Shown here piece by piece: positions 18,408-27,460 of a stretch of 64,000 nucleotides of DNA. Origin of the DNA: UBA2336 sp031395485. Its GTDB lineage: Bacteria > Bacteroidota > Bacteroidia > Cytophagales > Cyclobacteriaceae. The notes under the pieces are model-generated. The model saw only the letters and a list, made by a program, of their open reading frames with translations. It searched no databases and was not told the DNA's origin. The position numbers were made by a program, and so were the translations under genes. The number at the start of each line of letters is the position of its first letter. The stretch's first letter is position 1. The stretch lies in the NCBI GenBank assembly GCA_031395485.1, contig JANNUS010000012.1, positions 248,001 to 312,000 of the forward strand, read 5' to 3'.

Positions 18408-19625
18408 ATGAAAGTACTTTTCTGCACCCGCGAATACCCACCTTATGTTTACGGAGGAGCCGGTGTTCATGTGGAATACTTGGCGCGCGAATTATCCCGA
18501 TTGATGGAAGTGGAAGTACGATGCTTTGGCGATCAGGACAATAAAGACGAGCAGTTGCGAATTCTTGGTTTCAATTCGGATACACTTCCCATGAACAATA
18601 CAAAAGCCGAATTAGCGCCTATCTTTAAAACTCTGAATACCTGCATTCAAATGAATAGCAAAGAGATAAATGCCGACATCGTGCACTGTCATACCTGGTA
18701 TGCTCAGTTTGCGGGCATCTTATCAAAACTCTGCTATGGCACACCCCTTATCGTGACCACCCATTCTCTTGAACCACTGCGGCCATGGAAACGGGAACAA
18801 TTGGGCAGGGGTTATGATGCTTCATCCTGGATTGAAAAGACAACTATTGAAATGGCCGATGCGGTTATTGCCGTATCTCAGGAAACAAAACAAGATGTAC
18901 TGAAATACTTTGCTGTAGATGAAAAGAAGGTGAGCGTAATTTATAACGGCATTGACCTGGATGAATACAATGTAACATCAGATACATCTGCCCTTGATAA
19001 ATATGGGATCGATAAATCAAGACCGTATGTTCTTTTTGTAGGACGCATTACAAGGCAAAAGGGGATTATCCATTTGGTAAACGCGATAAAGTATATTAAA
19101 AGCGATACGCAGGTTGTATTATGTGCCGGAGCCCCTGACACAGAAGATATTGGCCGCGAAATGAAACAAAGCGTTGAGGAGGTGCAGAAAAACAGGAGTA
19201 ATGTTATCTGGATAGCTGAAATGGTAAGTAAGAAAGAAGTAATTCAATTGTATTCTCATGCAGCTGTATTCTGCTGTCCTTCCATTTATGAACCTTTTGG
19301 TATTATTAATATTGAGGCGATGGCCTGCAAAACAGCGGTCGTGGCAAGTAGTGTCGGTGGTATCAAAGAGGTAGTCGTGAATGGCGAAACAGGAATCCTT
19401 GTTCCTCTAGAACAAGAAAATACGGCACCCTTTGAAGCTTCAAATCCAGACGCGTTCTCTAAAGATCTCGCTGCTGGAATTAATAAATTGATGGACGATC
19501 AAAAATTAAGAGAGACCATGGGCGCCAATGGTAGAAAAAGAGTAGAGAATTATTTTGACTGGAAGGCAATCGCCAGGCAAACGGAAGCCTTATATAAAAA
19601 AATACTGAACCATGATAAAAGATGA
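18408..19625 (+). CDS. glgA: Glycogen synthase, GT4 (corynebacterial-type GlgA/GlgM-like)
   Basis: 405-residue GT-B glycosyltransferase that uses a nucleotide-activated glucose to elongate alpha-1,4-glucan. N-terminal EYPPYVYGGAGVHVEYLARELSR is the donor-fold glycine loop. HCHTWYAQFAG and VTTHSLEPLRPWK follow. The C-terminal domain has LFVGRITRQKGIIHLVNA and the E-x7-E motif EPFGIINIEAMAC. Length and motifs fit the GT4 'Corynebacterium family' glycogen synthase rather than the ~475-residue GT5 enzyme; members of that family may make ADP-glucose-dependent glucan or maltose-1-phosphate. The 3' end overlaps glgC by 14 bases, so the two are translationally coupled. Confidence 0.88.
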   Translation: MKVLFCTREYPPYVYGGAGVHVEYLARELSRLMEVEVRCFGDQDNKDEQLRILGFNSDTLPMNNTKAELAPIFKTLNTCIQMNSKEINADIVHCHTWYAQFAGILSKLCYGTPLIVTTHSLEPLRPWKREQLGRGYDASSWIEKTTIEMADAVIAVSQETKQDVLKYFAVDEKKVSVIYNGIDLDEYNVTSDTSALDKYGIDKSRPYVLFVGRITRQKGIIHLVNAIKYIKSDTQVVLCAGAPDTEDIGREMKQSVEEVQKNRSNVIWIAEMVSKKEVIQLYSHAAVFCCPSIYEPFGIINIEAMACKTAVVASSVGGIKEVVVNGETGILVPLEQENTAPFEASNPDAFSKDLAAGINKLMDDQKLRETMGANGRKRVENYFDWKAIARQTEALYKKILNHDKR

Positions 19626-20880
19626 CGTGATAGCGATTATTCTGGGAGGAGGCCAGGGGTCGCGTTTATATCCATTAACAGCAAAGCGCTCAAAACCTGC
19701 AGTACCGATTGCGGGCAAATACCGATTGGTAGACATTCCATTATCCAATTGTATCAATTCGAATATCAACAGGATGTTTGTACTTACTCAATTTAATTCA
19801 GCCTCGCTTAACCGTCATATCAAGAACACCTACAATTTTAGTTTTTTTAGTAATGCATTTGTTGATTTGCTTGCTGCAGAACAGACCATGCACAACAAGA
19901 GTTGGTTCCAGGGTACAGCGGATGCCGTGCGTCAAAGTATGCATCATTTTCTTAACCATGATTTTAAATATGCATTAATCCTTTCGGGTGACCAATTGTA
20001 TCAAATGGATTTCAATGTTCTTATTCAGAGGCATATTGAAAGTGGGGCGAGGATTACCATCGCCACCCTTCCTGTGAAAGCAGATGAAGGCACCGAGTTC
20101 GGTATCATGAAGACTGATCATGAGAGCATGATCACCAGTTTTATTGAAAAACCAAGCGCAGAGGAAATCCTAAACTGGAATTCTGATGTAAGTGATTATA
20201 TGAAATCAGATGGGCGATTGTACCTGGCTTCTATGGGCATCTATGTGTTTGACAAGGAATTGTTGATCGAACTTATGAGCGATCCAAATACCAATGATTT
20301 TGGAAAGGAAATCATTCCACAATCTATTGGTAAGCACAAAGTACTTAGCTATCAGTTTGAAGGGTATTGGACGGACATTGGAAATATACGTTCCTTCTTT
20401 GATGCCAACCTGGGATTGACAGATCCCATTCCAAGCTTTAATCTATTTGACAATAAAAACCGTATATATACTCGTTCAAGAACCCTTCCTACCTCTAAAA
20501 TATCAGGTACGTTAATCAATGACTCAGTCATTGCTGATGGATGTATCATCCACGCCAAAAAAATTGAACGATCCGTAATTGGTATTCGGTCAAGAATCGG
20601 AAAAGGAAGTACAGTTATCAAGACGTATATGATGGGAAGTGACTCCTATGAAACGCTTAATGAAATAGCAGAAAAACCGGGCGACATATTGATGGGCATC
20701 GGAGAAGGCTGTCATATTGAAAATGCCATTCTGGATAAGAGCTGTAAAATTGGAAATAATGTTACCCTTATAGGTGGCCCACACCTCGAAAATCAGGAAA
20801 CAGATTTGTATGTCATTGCTGGAGGAATTGTAGTGGTAAAAAAAGAAGTTACGATACCGCCCGGGTTCGAAATCAAATAA
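19612..20880 (+). CDS. glgC: Glucose-1-phosphate adenylyltransferase (ADP-glucose pyrophosphorylase)
   Basis: Makes ADP-glucose from ATP and glucose-1-phosphate, the committed step of bacterial glycogen synthesis. 422 residues, the family length. N-terminal nucleotidyltransferase signature IILGGGQGSRLYPLTAKRSKPAVP, read in two parts, with the catalytic loop; GTADAVRQ; SGDQLYQMD; and a C-terminal left-handed beta-helix (ISGTLINDSVIADGCII; NAILDKSCKIGNNV) typical of this class. It overlaps glgA by 14 bases. No branching enzyme gene is nearby in this window. Confidence 0.95.
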   Translation: MIKDDVIAIILGGGQGSRLYPLTAKRSKPAVPIAGKYRLVDIPLSNCINSNINRMFVLTQFNSASLNRHIKNTYNFSFFSNAFVDLLAAEQTMHNKSWFQGTADAVRQSMHHFLNHDFKYALILSGDQLYQMDFNVLIQRHIESGARITIATLPVKADEGTEFGIMKTDHESMITSFIEKPSAEEILNWNSDVSDYMKSDGRLYLASMGIYVFDKELLIELMSDPNTNDFGKEIIPQSIGKHKVLSYQFEGYWTDIGNIRSFFDANLGLTDPIPSFNLFDNKNRIYTRSRTLPTSKISGTLINDSVIADGCIIHAKKIERSVIGIRSRIGKGSTVIKTYMMGSDSYETLNEIAEKPGDILMGIGEGCHIENAILDKSCKIGNNVTLIGGPHLENQETDLYVIAGGIVVVKKEVTIPPGFEIK

Positions 20881-20940
20881 ATCATTATTGGTCTGATACG
20901 GCTAGGTTGATAAAGTGAATCTCCAGTACAGAGTACTACG

Positions 20941-21045
20941 GTAATCGTGGATAGTAGAGTATGGCATGAAACATGCCCTGTGGGGTATGAATAAATAATT
21001 AAAATCCTATCTTTCTACATCCTACTCTAACCAATTAACCTGTAC
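20941..21045 (+). repeat. 105-bp direct repeat, copy 2 (leader of the 979-residue protein gene)
   Basis: Second copy of the block at 18021-18128, with the same inverted repeat GGCATG-AAA-CATGCC (20963-20977) and the same CCTACTCTAACCAATTAACC segment near its end. Here it ends eight bases before an ATG (21053). This suggests the block is a promoter/leader, with the palindrome as a candidate operator. Together the copies bracket glgA-glgC as direct repeats, so recombination between them would delete that operon. Confidence 0.85.
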
Positions 21046-21052
21046 AATCTCT

Positions 21053-23992
21053 ATGAAGAAACTTATCCTAACAATTAATTTATTGGTAACCATCATGATG
21101 AGTAGTGCTGTTGCCGCTAGCTCAAATACCGCATCGGAGCCATCACAACAAGTTTCGGAGGAAGTAATAGCTAAAATGAAAACTTTATTGGCTCCTATTT
21201 TACAAGAGAACCAGGATTATACATTATCGGATGTTAATGTTGCTGAAGCAGCAGGAGGCTTCCGTGTTAGTGGTACAGCAACCTTCTTTCAGATCAGTAG
21301 TGTAACATTGGTTGCCACGTTTGCAAGCGCTGATGTAATGGCTCGGTTCGAATTACAGTTTCCAGCCGGAAGTCAACTTCCGGAAAGTGCTCAACAATCA
21401 TTAGCAAAGCAAAACTTTGTTAACTGGATACCGGGCGATATCAGAAATATGGTGGCCTTAAAATCGCTCTATATGGAGCTTGCCGAAAACACGATTAGCA
21501 CGATAGGAATTCAGTTCGCTGGACAACAAGCATGGAGTCCGGTTGGAGGCATTTCAGCCGATAACATTCTAGTTGATTTTAATCTGAACAATCCAACCAG
21601 TTCCGTTTCTATTTCTTCCACATTGAAAAGCAACCTGAAGATTGGTGACGTGAATATGGCTGTTGGTGCTACGCTCTCCAGTAATCCCAATGATATTGTA
21701 TTAACAGGTGATATTGGCAATCTAAGCCTCGGGAATGTTTTGGGTTCAATCGGAATGACGAAAGTACCGGAGTGGCCTGATGCCATTTGGAATTTAGCGA
21801 TGTCGAAAGGTTCAATATCCATAGCACCTGTTGCAAAAATACTGACACTGAATACTACGTCTGATTTTGGTCAAGTTGAATTCTCAATTAATGCCTCCCG
21901 AACTCCTACTGAATTTATTCTGGGTGTTTCACCGCCAGCTGACTTTACGTTTACACGATTTGATCAGAGCCTTGGTGTACTTGATAACCTCGGACTTAAA
22001 AATACAGCCATTGTATTAGCATCATCCACACAAAAAACGAAACTAACGATATTCAAAAAATTAGGCCAGGAAACAGAAGTAACACGCGGACTAACCCTGC
22101 TTGCCCTATACGATATCTCTGCCATGTCGAAAGAGGTTGAAAATTTAATTGGTAAAAGTCAGTTGCTGTTGCGCACAACCATCAGCAATAATCCTGGAGA
22201 GATGAAATTAATGGCTTCGTTAGATACAAACATTCCCTTTGATGCGAAATCGAATGTGGTGTTAAAAAACGTGAATTTCACCATCGCTCCAAACCCAGCA
22301 AGTTTTGAAGTTAGTCTTGGAGGAACGATGGATGTAAAAGTAGAGAAGAAAAGAACATTAAGTTTCACTACCAAAGTAGCCGTTAACATAACCAATGCTG
22401 AACTCAGTGTTGAAGGAATTATGGATGGAACCTGGGACCGCCCGTTCGAAACCAACGGAGTTCAATTGATTGATTTGGGAATTGGTGTTGGTGTAAGTTT
22501 TAAAACTACACCTATACCCATGCCTACTATGTCTTTCAAGGGAAAAATAAAAGTAGGCAACCCTTCCAGCCCAGCATTTGCAGGCGATGTAACCTTTGCG
22601 ATGGATCCATCTAATCTAACGCAATGCATGATCGATGCCGGCTTCAACCAAATACTGCTCAGCGATTTGGTGAAAGTGGTTCAATACACGGCTCCAACTT
22701 TTAAAGTACCCGAAGACTCCAAAAACACAGTCAATTCAATTTCCATTACAGATGCACGCTTAACGATTGTTCCAGGCTTAACAACAGTCAACGTATTAGA
22801 AAAAATGTATGACCCCGGTTTTCTGATCAAGGGAAAAAGTACCATCGATGGATATGCTACTAATCTCTTGGTTGGAATTTCATCAGCAGGAATTGTAGCA
22901 GGTGCTGGTATGACAGGCATTATCTATGATCCATACTTTTCATTTACAGGTGCACTTGGAAAACCCGATCCCTATTTTAATCTTTCGCTGAGTACATCCA
23001 ACCCCAAATCATCGAAGATAGCGTATAGTGGAAAGGCAACGGTGCTGAAACTTGTGGCGGAGTCAGACATGATGCTGAGCGACAACGGATTTGACTTGTA
23101 CATGAACGGAAAGATTTTCGATAAATTTCAGGCAAAACTTCGGATCGCAGCGGGAAGCACAAAAGATGGTGCTGGGTACAATGTAATGGCCACCATGGAT
23201 TCTGACTTGCAGAAATACATCAGCGATATCGCTTCTGCTGAAATTGACAAGGCTACGAAAGATTCTCAAAAAGCATTTAAGGAAGCTCAGACTACCCTCA
23301 CGCAAAAACAAAAAGAGGTGGCTACACTAAACACGGATATTGATAAACAACGCGGAATTGTGAAAGCACAGCGTGACAAAGACTGTGCAGTCTTTAATGA
23401 TGCGAAGGAGAAAGTTACTAAAGATAAAAAGAAGGTAAACAATCTTAATGATGACATTGACGAGAAAGAAGCTAAGATTAAAAAGCTGGCGAAAGAGATT
23501 GACAAAGACATACTAAAGGCACCTGAGAATGGAGCGAAAATAACAAAATTAAAAGCGGAAGTGATCGGTATCGAAACAGCCAAGGCCACAGCGAAAGCTG
23601 CTTTAAGTGTTTCCCAAAAGGCACTCGAATTACTAGGTGCTGGTTGTGATCTTACACCGATTGACCTCGACCCAAGAATTGCTGGCTTAATCACTGCACG
23701 TGAAACGGCTGACAAGAGTTTGCAGGCTGCCAAAATTGTAGTGGGCGGTACAGGAATGATTACCGGTGGCTCATTGAAAGCGACCAAGTACATTGTAGAA
23801 AAAGGAATTACAGGCGTTGTAACGATAACGTTCGCTTCTTTTGAATCCAAGTTAAGTACGGCCGATGGTGGCATGGTGAGCATGAAAGTGAAGGGTACGT
23901 ATTCAGGAGAACCATTGGATAAAGCCTTCACCATTAATTTACCCAGCCCACAAGCAACGGTAGAAGCATTCGCGCGAGAATTGTTGAAGTAA
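21053..23992 (+). CDS. Large secreted beta-rich protein with coiled-coil insert, unknown function
   Basis: 979 residues; I do not recognise the family. Signal peptide MKKLILTINLLVTIMMSSAVAA. Residues about 30-720 are rich in alternating hydrophobic strands and repeated SxxLKxxLKIGDV/NVxxxxxT-type segments, with many Gly/Asn/Ser turns and no catalytic motif I can name. Residues about 725-870 are charged and helical (EAQTTLTQKQKEVATLN; DDIDEKEAKIKKLAKEID), a probable coiled coil. Two cysteines flank it (in RDKDCAVF and GAGCDLTP) and could form a disulfide. A short beta-rich C-terminal region ends EAFARELLK. It is preceded directly by repeat copy 2 and ends at a bidirectional terminator. A structural or adhesive exported protein is a guess. 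Confidence 0.8.
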   Translation: MKKLILTINLLVTIMMSSAVAASSNTASEPSQQVSEEVIAKMKTLLAPILQENQDYTLSDVNVAEAAGGFRVSGTATFFQISSVTLVATFASADVMARFELQFPAGSQLPESAQQSLAKQNFVNWIPGDIRNMVALKSLYMELAENTISTIGIQFAGQQAWSPVGGISADNILVDFNLNNPTSSVSISSTLKSNLKIGDVNMAVGATLSSNPNDIVLTGDIGNLSLGNVLGSIGMTKVPEWPDAIWNLAMSKGSISIAPVAKILTLNTTSDFGQVEFSINASRTPTEFILGVSPPADFTFTRFDQSLGVLDNLGLKNTAIVLASSTQKTKLTIFKKLGQETEVTRGLTLLALYDISAMSKEVENLIGKSQLLLRTTISNNPGEMKLMASLDTNIPFDAKSNVVLKNVNFTIAPNPASFEVSLGGTMDVKVEKKRTLSFTTKVAVNITNAELSVEGIMDGTWDRPFETNGVQLIDLGIGVGVSFKTTPIPMPTMSFKGKIKVGNPSSPAFAGDVTFAMDPSNLTQCMIDAGFNQILLSDLVKVVQYTAPTFKVPEDSKNTVNSISITDARLTIVPGLTTVNVLEKMYDPGFLIKGKSTIDGYATNLLVGISSAGIVAGAGMTGIIYDPYFSFTGALGKPDPYFNLSLSTSNPKSSKIAYSGKATVLKLVAESDMMLSDNGFDLYMNGKIFDKFQAKLRIAAGSTKDGAGYNVMATMDSDLQKYISDIASAEIDKATKDSQKAFKEAQTTLTQKQKEVATLNTDIDKQRGIVKAQRDKDCAVFNDAKEKVTKDKKKVNNLNDDIDEKEAKIKKLAKEIDKDILKAPENGAKITKLKAEVIGIETAKATAKAALSVSQKALELLGAGCDLTPIDLDPRIAGLITARETADKSLQAAKIVVGGTGMITGGSLKATKYIVEKGITGVVTITFASFESKLSTADGGMVSMKVKGTYSGEPLDKAFTINLPSPQATVEAFARELLK

Positions 23993-24059
23993 AATTTTGA
24001 TTAATTGTAATATTAAAATTAAGGTTTCCAGTTGCGAGTTAAAATGGACGGCAGGTAAG

Positions 24060-24110
24060 ATTTTTAGTTTCTTTGCGATTCAATCCCAAAGAAACTAAAA
24101 ATTAATTTTT
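24060..24110. terminator. Bidirectional intrinsic terminator
   Basis: A perfect 16-bp inverted repeat, ATTTTTAGTTTCTTTG (24060-24075) and its complement (24087-24102), with an 11-base loop, is followed by TAATTTTTTT. It lies between convergent genes (plus-strand stop at 23992, minus-strand stop at 24111). The A/T tracts on both sides allow it to act on both strands. Confidence 0.85.
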
Positions 24111-26519
24111 TTACTCATTCCGCAAAGAATTCACCGGATTTGCAAACGCAGCTTGTAATGCTCTGTAACTGATCGTAAGCAACGCAATCAACAGCGTCAC
24201 GATCCCAACCAGAATAAACACAAACCAACTAATCTCGACATGAAATGCAAAGTTGCTTAACCACGAATGAATCGCATACCAGGCGATTGGGCATGCAATA
24301 ATAAACGCCAGTGCAATCAGTTTTGAAAAATCTTTAGACAATAGCATCACAATCTGGCGCACCGATCCGCCCATAACCTTCCGTATTCCTATTTCCTTTT
24401 TCCGTTCTTCTGCCATAAAAGACGCAAGAGCGAACAATCCTAAGCAGGCCACAATAACAGCCAATACCGAGAATATACCAGCTACTTTACCAAGCTTCTC
24501 TTCATCCTTATAAAGCTTATCTAATTCCTGATCAAGAAAAAAATAATCAAAGGGTCTGCCAGGTGCTAACTCTTTCCATTTCGCTTCAATGGCAGCAACG
24601 GTGCTGGGTAAGTCTTTTGATTCAAGTTTGATGGCTACGTATTTCAGTGAAAAATTAAAGTGCCCTGGATTAGATCGCAATTGAAGGATCAGCGGCTCTA
24701 TTTTTTTATGCTTCGATACAAAATTGAAATCTTTCACCACACCAATAATTTCTCCTTTGTACTGCTGATACTCAAAGGGTTTTCCTACTGCTTCTTCGGG
24801 TGCCCAACCCATTTGTTTGGCCAAGGCTTCATTTATAATGAGGGCGAGGGAATCATCCGTTGTAATGTTTTCTTTGAACTCTCTTCCTTCAATAATTTCA
24901 AGACTAAACGTATTAAAAAAATCATGATTAACCCAAATAACGGAGAATAACTTCGATTTGTCCATCCCCTCAAAACGGAAATTATCGCCCTGATGTTTAG
25001 AGCCTAACACATCCAAAACCCCTGTAACACCACTCACATCGGCACGCTGTTCCAATTCCTTTTTAAATGCAGGATAGGTACGGGTGATCGGTGTTCGCAA
25101 TGCAGAAATGTAAAGTAGTTGATGAGAATTAAACCCTGTGTCGCTCTTGCGTAAAAAATCAAGCTGATTAATGGCTATTACTGTACTTATAATCATAATG
25201 ATGGAAAGAGAGAACTGTACTACCACTAATGTCTTTCGTAAGATAGCACCACGCCCACCTTTGGCCTGGCTGTCTTTTAATACCTTGATGGGCACAAATG
25301 AACTAAGCACCAAGGCTGGATATAATCCCGACCCAACTCCAACTACAATGAAGATGGCGACTAATGCACCTATAATTATCGGATTTAGGAATATAGTATA
25401 ATCTATTGATTTTTCCGCAAGCATATTAAAGGAAGTAAGACCTGCCATGGCCATCACAACCGCCAACAAAATAGCGACCAATGAAATAATCAAAGACTCC
25501 AACAAGAATTGAAAAATTAATTGCCTCCGTTGACTGCCAAGTGTTTTTCGTAACCCTACTTCTTTAGCTCGTTTGGCCGAACGTGCAGTGGATAAATTCA
25601 TAAAATTCATACTGGCGATGAATAATATGAACGCACCAATAATGGTAAACACATAAATATTTTCTTCGCTGCTGTTCGCTTCCATTTCAAACTCCAGATC
25701 GGATTTTAGGTGAATATCGGTAAGCGGCTGCAAGGCCATTCTTGCTTCTTTACGAATAAAATCCGGAAAATACTTCTCGATAAAGGAAGGAAAGTACTTT
25801 TCAACATCCGCAGGGTTTACACCTTCTTTTAAAAGGACAAACGTCCAACAAGGATTCCAATACCAGGTTTGAGGATACTGGCCATTAAAGAAATTCCTCA
25901 ATGTGGAAAAGGAAACTAAGAATTCAAATTGGAAGTGTGCGTTGCGTGGTGAGTTTGGCATGACACCGGTAACGATCAAATCCTGCCGACCTTCAATTTG
26001 GAGAATCTTTCCGATTGGATCCTCGCTACCAAAATATCGTTGAGCAGCACTTTCGGTAAGCAATACCGAGTTAGGGTTTTGTAAAGCGGTGGCTTTGTCA
26101 CCTTTGCTAACTTCGTAATCGAAGAGTTGAAAAAACGTTGAGTCAACGAATAGTACATGAGGCTCGTTAAATTCTTTTTTGTTATCGCGTTCCGTAATCA
26201 ATATGGTAGGAGATTGAAAATCAAAAAATCTCACCTGCGATTCAATCATGGTTCCGTATTCTTCAACCAGGGTAGGCCCTGTAGGAAAAGGCGCGCTCGA
26301 TGAACGCTCACCCGAACCCTCAGTTTCAATAAACTCCGTTACGCGATAAATACGGTTGGCCTTAGTATTGAAACGATCAAAACTTATTTCGTCATTAATG
26401 TAAATGGTTATGAAAATGCAGCTGGAAATACCCAGCATTAATCCAAATACATTAATAAGCGAATAGAATTTGTCTTTGAGTATGCTGCGAAAGGCAACAG
26501 TGAAATAATTACGTAGCAT
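24111..26519 (-). CDS. FtsX/MacB-type ABC transporter permease
   Basis: 802-residue permease with the duplicated Bacteroidota architecture. TM1 is near residue 20 (YSLINVFGLMLGISSCIFI), then a MacB-type periplasmic core domain (about 45-245) and a FtsX domain with three helices (about 285-410; KRAKEVGLRKTLGSQRRQLI is the typical cytoplasmic coupling loop). A second periplasmic domain follows, then a second FtsX domain (about 680-795; ERKKEIGIRKVMGGSVRQIV). Such proteins pair with an ATPase to move signals, lipoproteins or antimicrobial peptides mechanically; no ATPase gene is adjacent here. A 234-base gap on the 5' side separates it from the response regulator gene, so it probably has its own promoter. 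Confidence 0.9.
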   Translation of the reverse strand: MLRNYFTVAFRSILKDKFYSLINVFGLMLGISSCIFITIYINDEISFDRFNTKANRIYRVTEFIETEGSGERSSSAPFPTGPTLVEEYGTMIESQVRFFDFQSPTILITERDNKKEFNEPHVLFVDSTFFQLFDYEVSKGDKATALQNPNSVLLTESAAQRYFGSEDPIGKILQIEGRQDLIVTGVMPNSPRNAHFQFEFLVSFSTLRNFFNGQYPQTWYWNPCWTFVLLKEGVNPADVEKYFPSFIEKYFPDFIRKEARMALQPLTDIHLKSDLEFEMEANSSEENIYVFTIIGAFILFIASMNFMNLSTARSAKRAKEVGLRKTLGSQRRQLIFQFLLESLIISLVAILLAVVMAMAGLTSFNMLAEKSIDYTIFLNPIIIGALVAIFIVVGVGSGLYPALVLSSFVPIKVLKDSQAKGGRGAILRKTLVVVQFSLSIIMIISTVIAINQLDFLRKSDTGFNSHQLLYISALRTPITRTYPAFKKELEQRADVSGVTGVLDVLGSKHQGDNFRFEGMDKSKLFSVIWVNHDFFNTFSLEIIEGREFKENITTDDSLALIINEALAKQMGWAPEEAVGKPFEYQQYKGEIIGVVKDFNFVSKHKKIEPLILQLRSNPGHFNFSLKYVAIKLESKDLPSTVAAIEAKWKELAPGRPFDYFFLDQELDKLYKDEEKLGKVAGIFSVLAVIVACLGLFALASFMAEERKKEIGIRKVMGGSVRQIVMLLSKDFSKLIALAFIIACPIAWYAIHSWLSNFAFHVEISWFVFILVGIVTLLIALLTISYRALQAAFANPVNSLRNE

Positions 26520-26753
26520 AGATATACAGGTTTGCTATTAAAAATAACGTCAATTATTGTGTTTTAGATTAGGGTTCTACATGAGCGGAGTATGAACAGT
26601 GTGAATAGTGGATAATTGGTGATTATGGTTTAAATATCACAAATTTAGGATTGGCGGATAGGGACAATATTTAAGAAAAGTACATGAAGTTAGGTAGCCA
26701 AAGCAATTTACGTTATTCACGTTAAGATTTAGGAAAACTATTTTTAGCGAGGT

Positions 26754-27434
26754 TCAACTAACCTCTGCTATTCCATTCTTTATCGCATAGACTACTAAGC
26801 CGGCTACATTTTTGGCTCCTGTTTTCTCCAATAAACTGTTGCGGTGTCCGTTTACTGTTTTTGGACTGAGGAAGAGTTTTTCGGCAATTTCATCTGTTGT
26901 CATTTGATCGCAAATTAATTGGAGAATTTCAACCTCACGTTTTGTCAGCTGCTCAACTGCTGGGCTTATGCCTCGTACTTTTGTTTTCCGGCCTATGTTA
27001 TTCTGAATCGCCTTTAACGTTCGGACATTGATGTACGAACCTTTTGTATTAACCGATGTGATGGCCTCATGTACTTCATCCGGATCGCAATCTTTAACCA
27101 AATATCCATGAGCGCCACTCTCAATAAGTTGAGCTATAAAATTTTCGTCCTCATGCGCTGATAATATAATAATCTTTATTTCAGGGAAATTCTTTAACAA
27201 CGCTACCGTAACCTCTTTACCACTAAACTCTTTTTGACCATTCGGAGGCAGAGAGAGATCAACCAACATGACGTGTGGTATTACCTCTAATTCTTTTAAT
27301 CTATCAATGACGGTATAACCTTCAGCGGCTTCAAATATTACCTCGATATCAGGCCATGCTGAAAGTATGGCCTTCATACCTTGCCGGAATAAAAGCTGAT
27401 CTTCTACGAGTCCGATTCTAACCTTGCCTGTCAT
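26754..27434 (-). CDS. LuxR/NarL-family response regulator
   Basis: 226-residue DNA-binding response regulator. The receiver domain (residues 5-125) has the acidic pair E11/D12, phosphoacceptor D59 (VMLVDLSLPPNG) and K114 (YLVKDCDP). A linker leads to a LuxR-type helix-turn-helix at about 160-222 (LTKREVEILQLICDQMTTDE; FLSPKTVNGHRNSLLEKTGA). It lies 26 bases downstream of the propeller sensor kinase, so they form an operon and a cognate pair. The palindrome at 30594-30609 and its copy at 32503-32518 are the best candidate binding sites, since NarL-type regulators bind inverted repeats; this link is inference. Confidence 0.95.
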   Translation of the reverse strand: MTGKVRIGLVEDQLLFRQGMKAILSAWPDIEVIFEAAEGYTVIDRLKELEVIPHVMLVDLSLPPNGQKEFSGKEVTVALLKNFPEIKIIILSAHEDENFIAQLIESGAHGYLVKDCDPDEVHEAITSVNTKGSYINVRTLKAIQNNIGRKTKVRGISPAVEQLTKREVEILQLICDQMTTDEIAEKLFLSPKTVNGHRNSLLEKTGAKNVAGLVVYAIKNGIAEVS

Positions 27435-27460
27435 GAATATGCCATAGTTATTTGTGTTTA

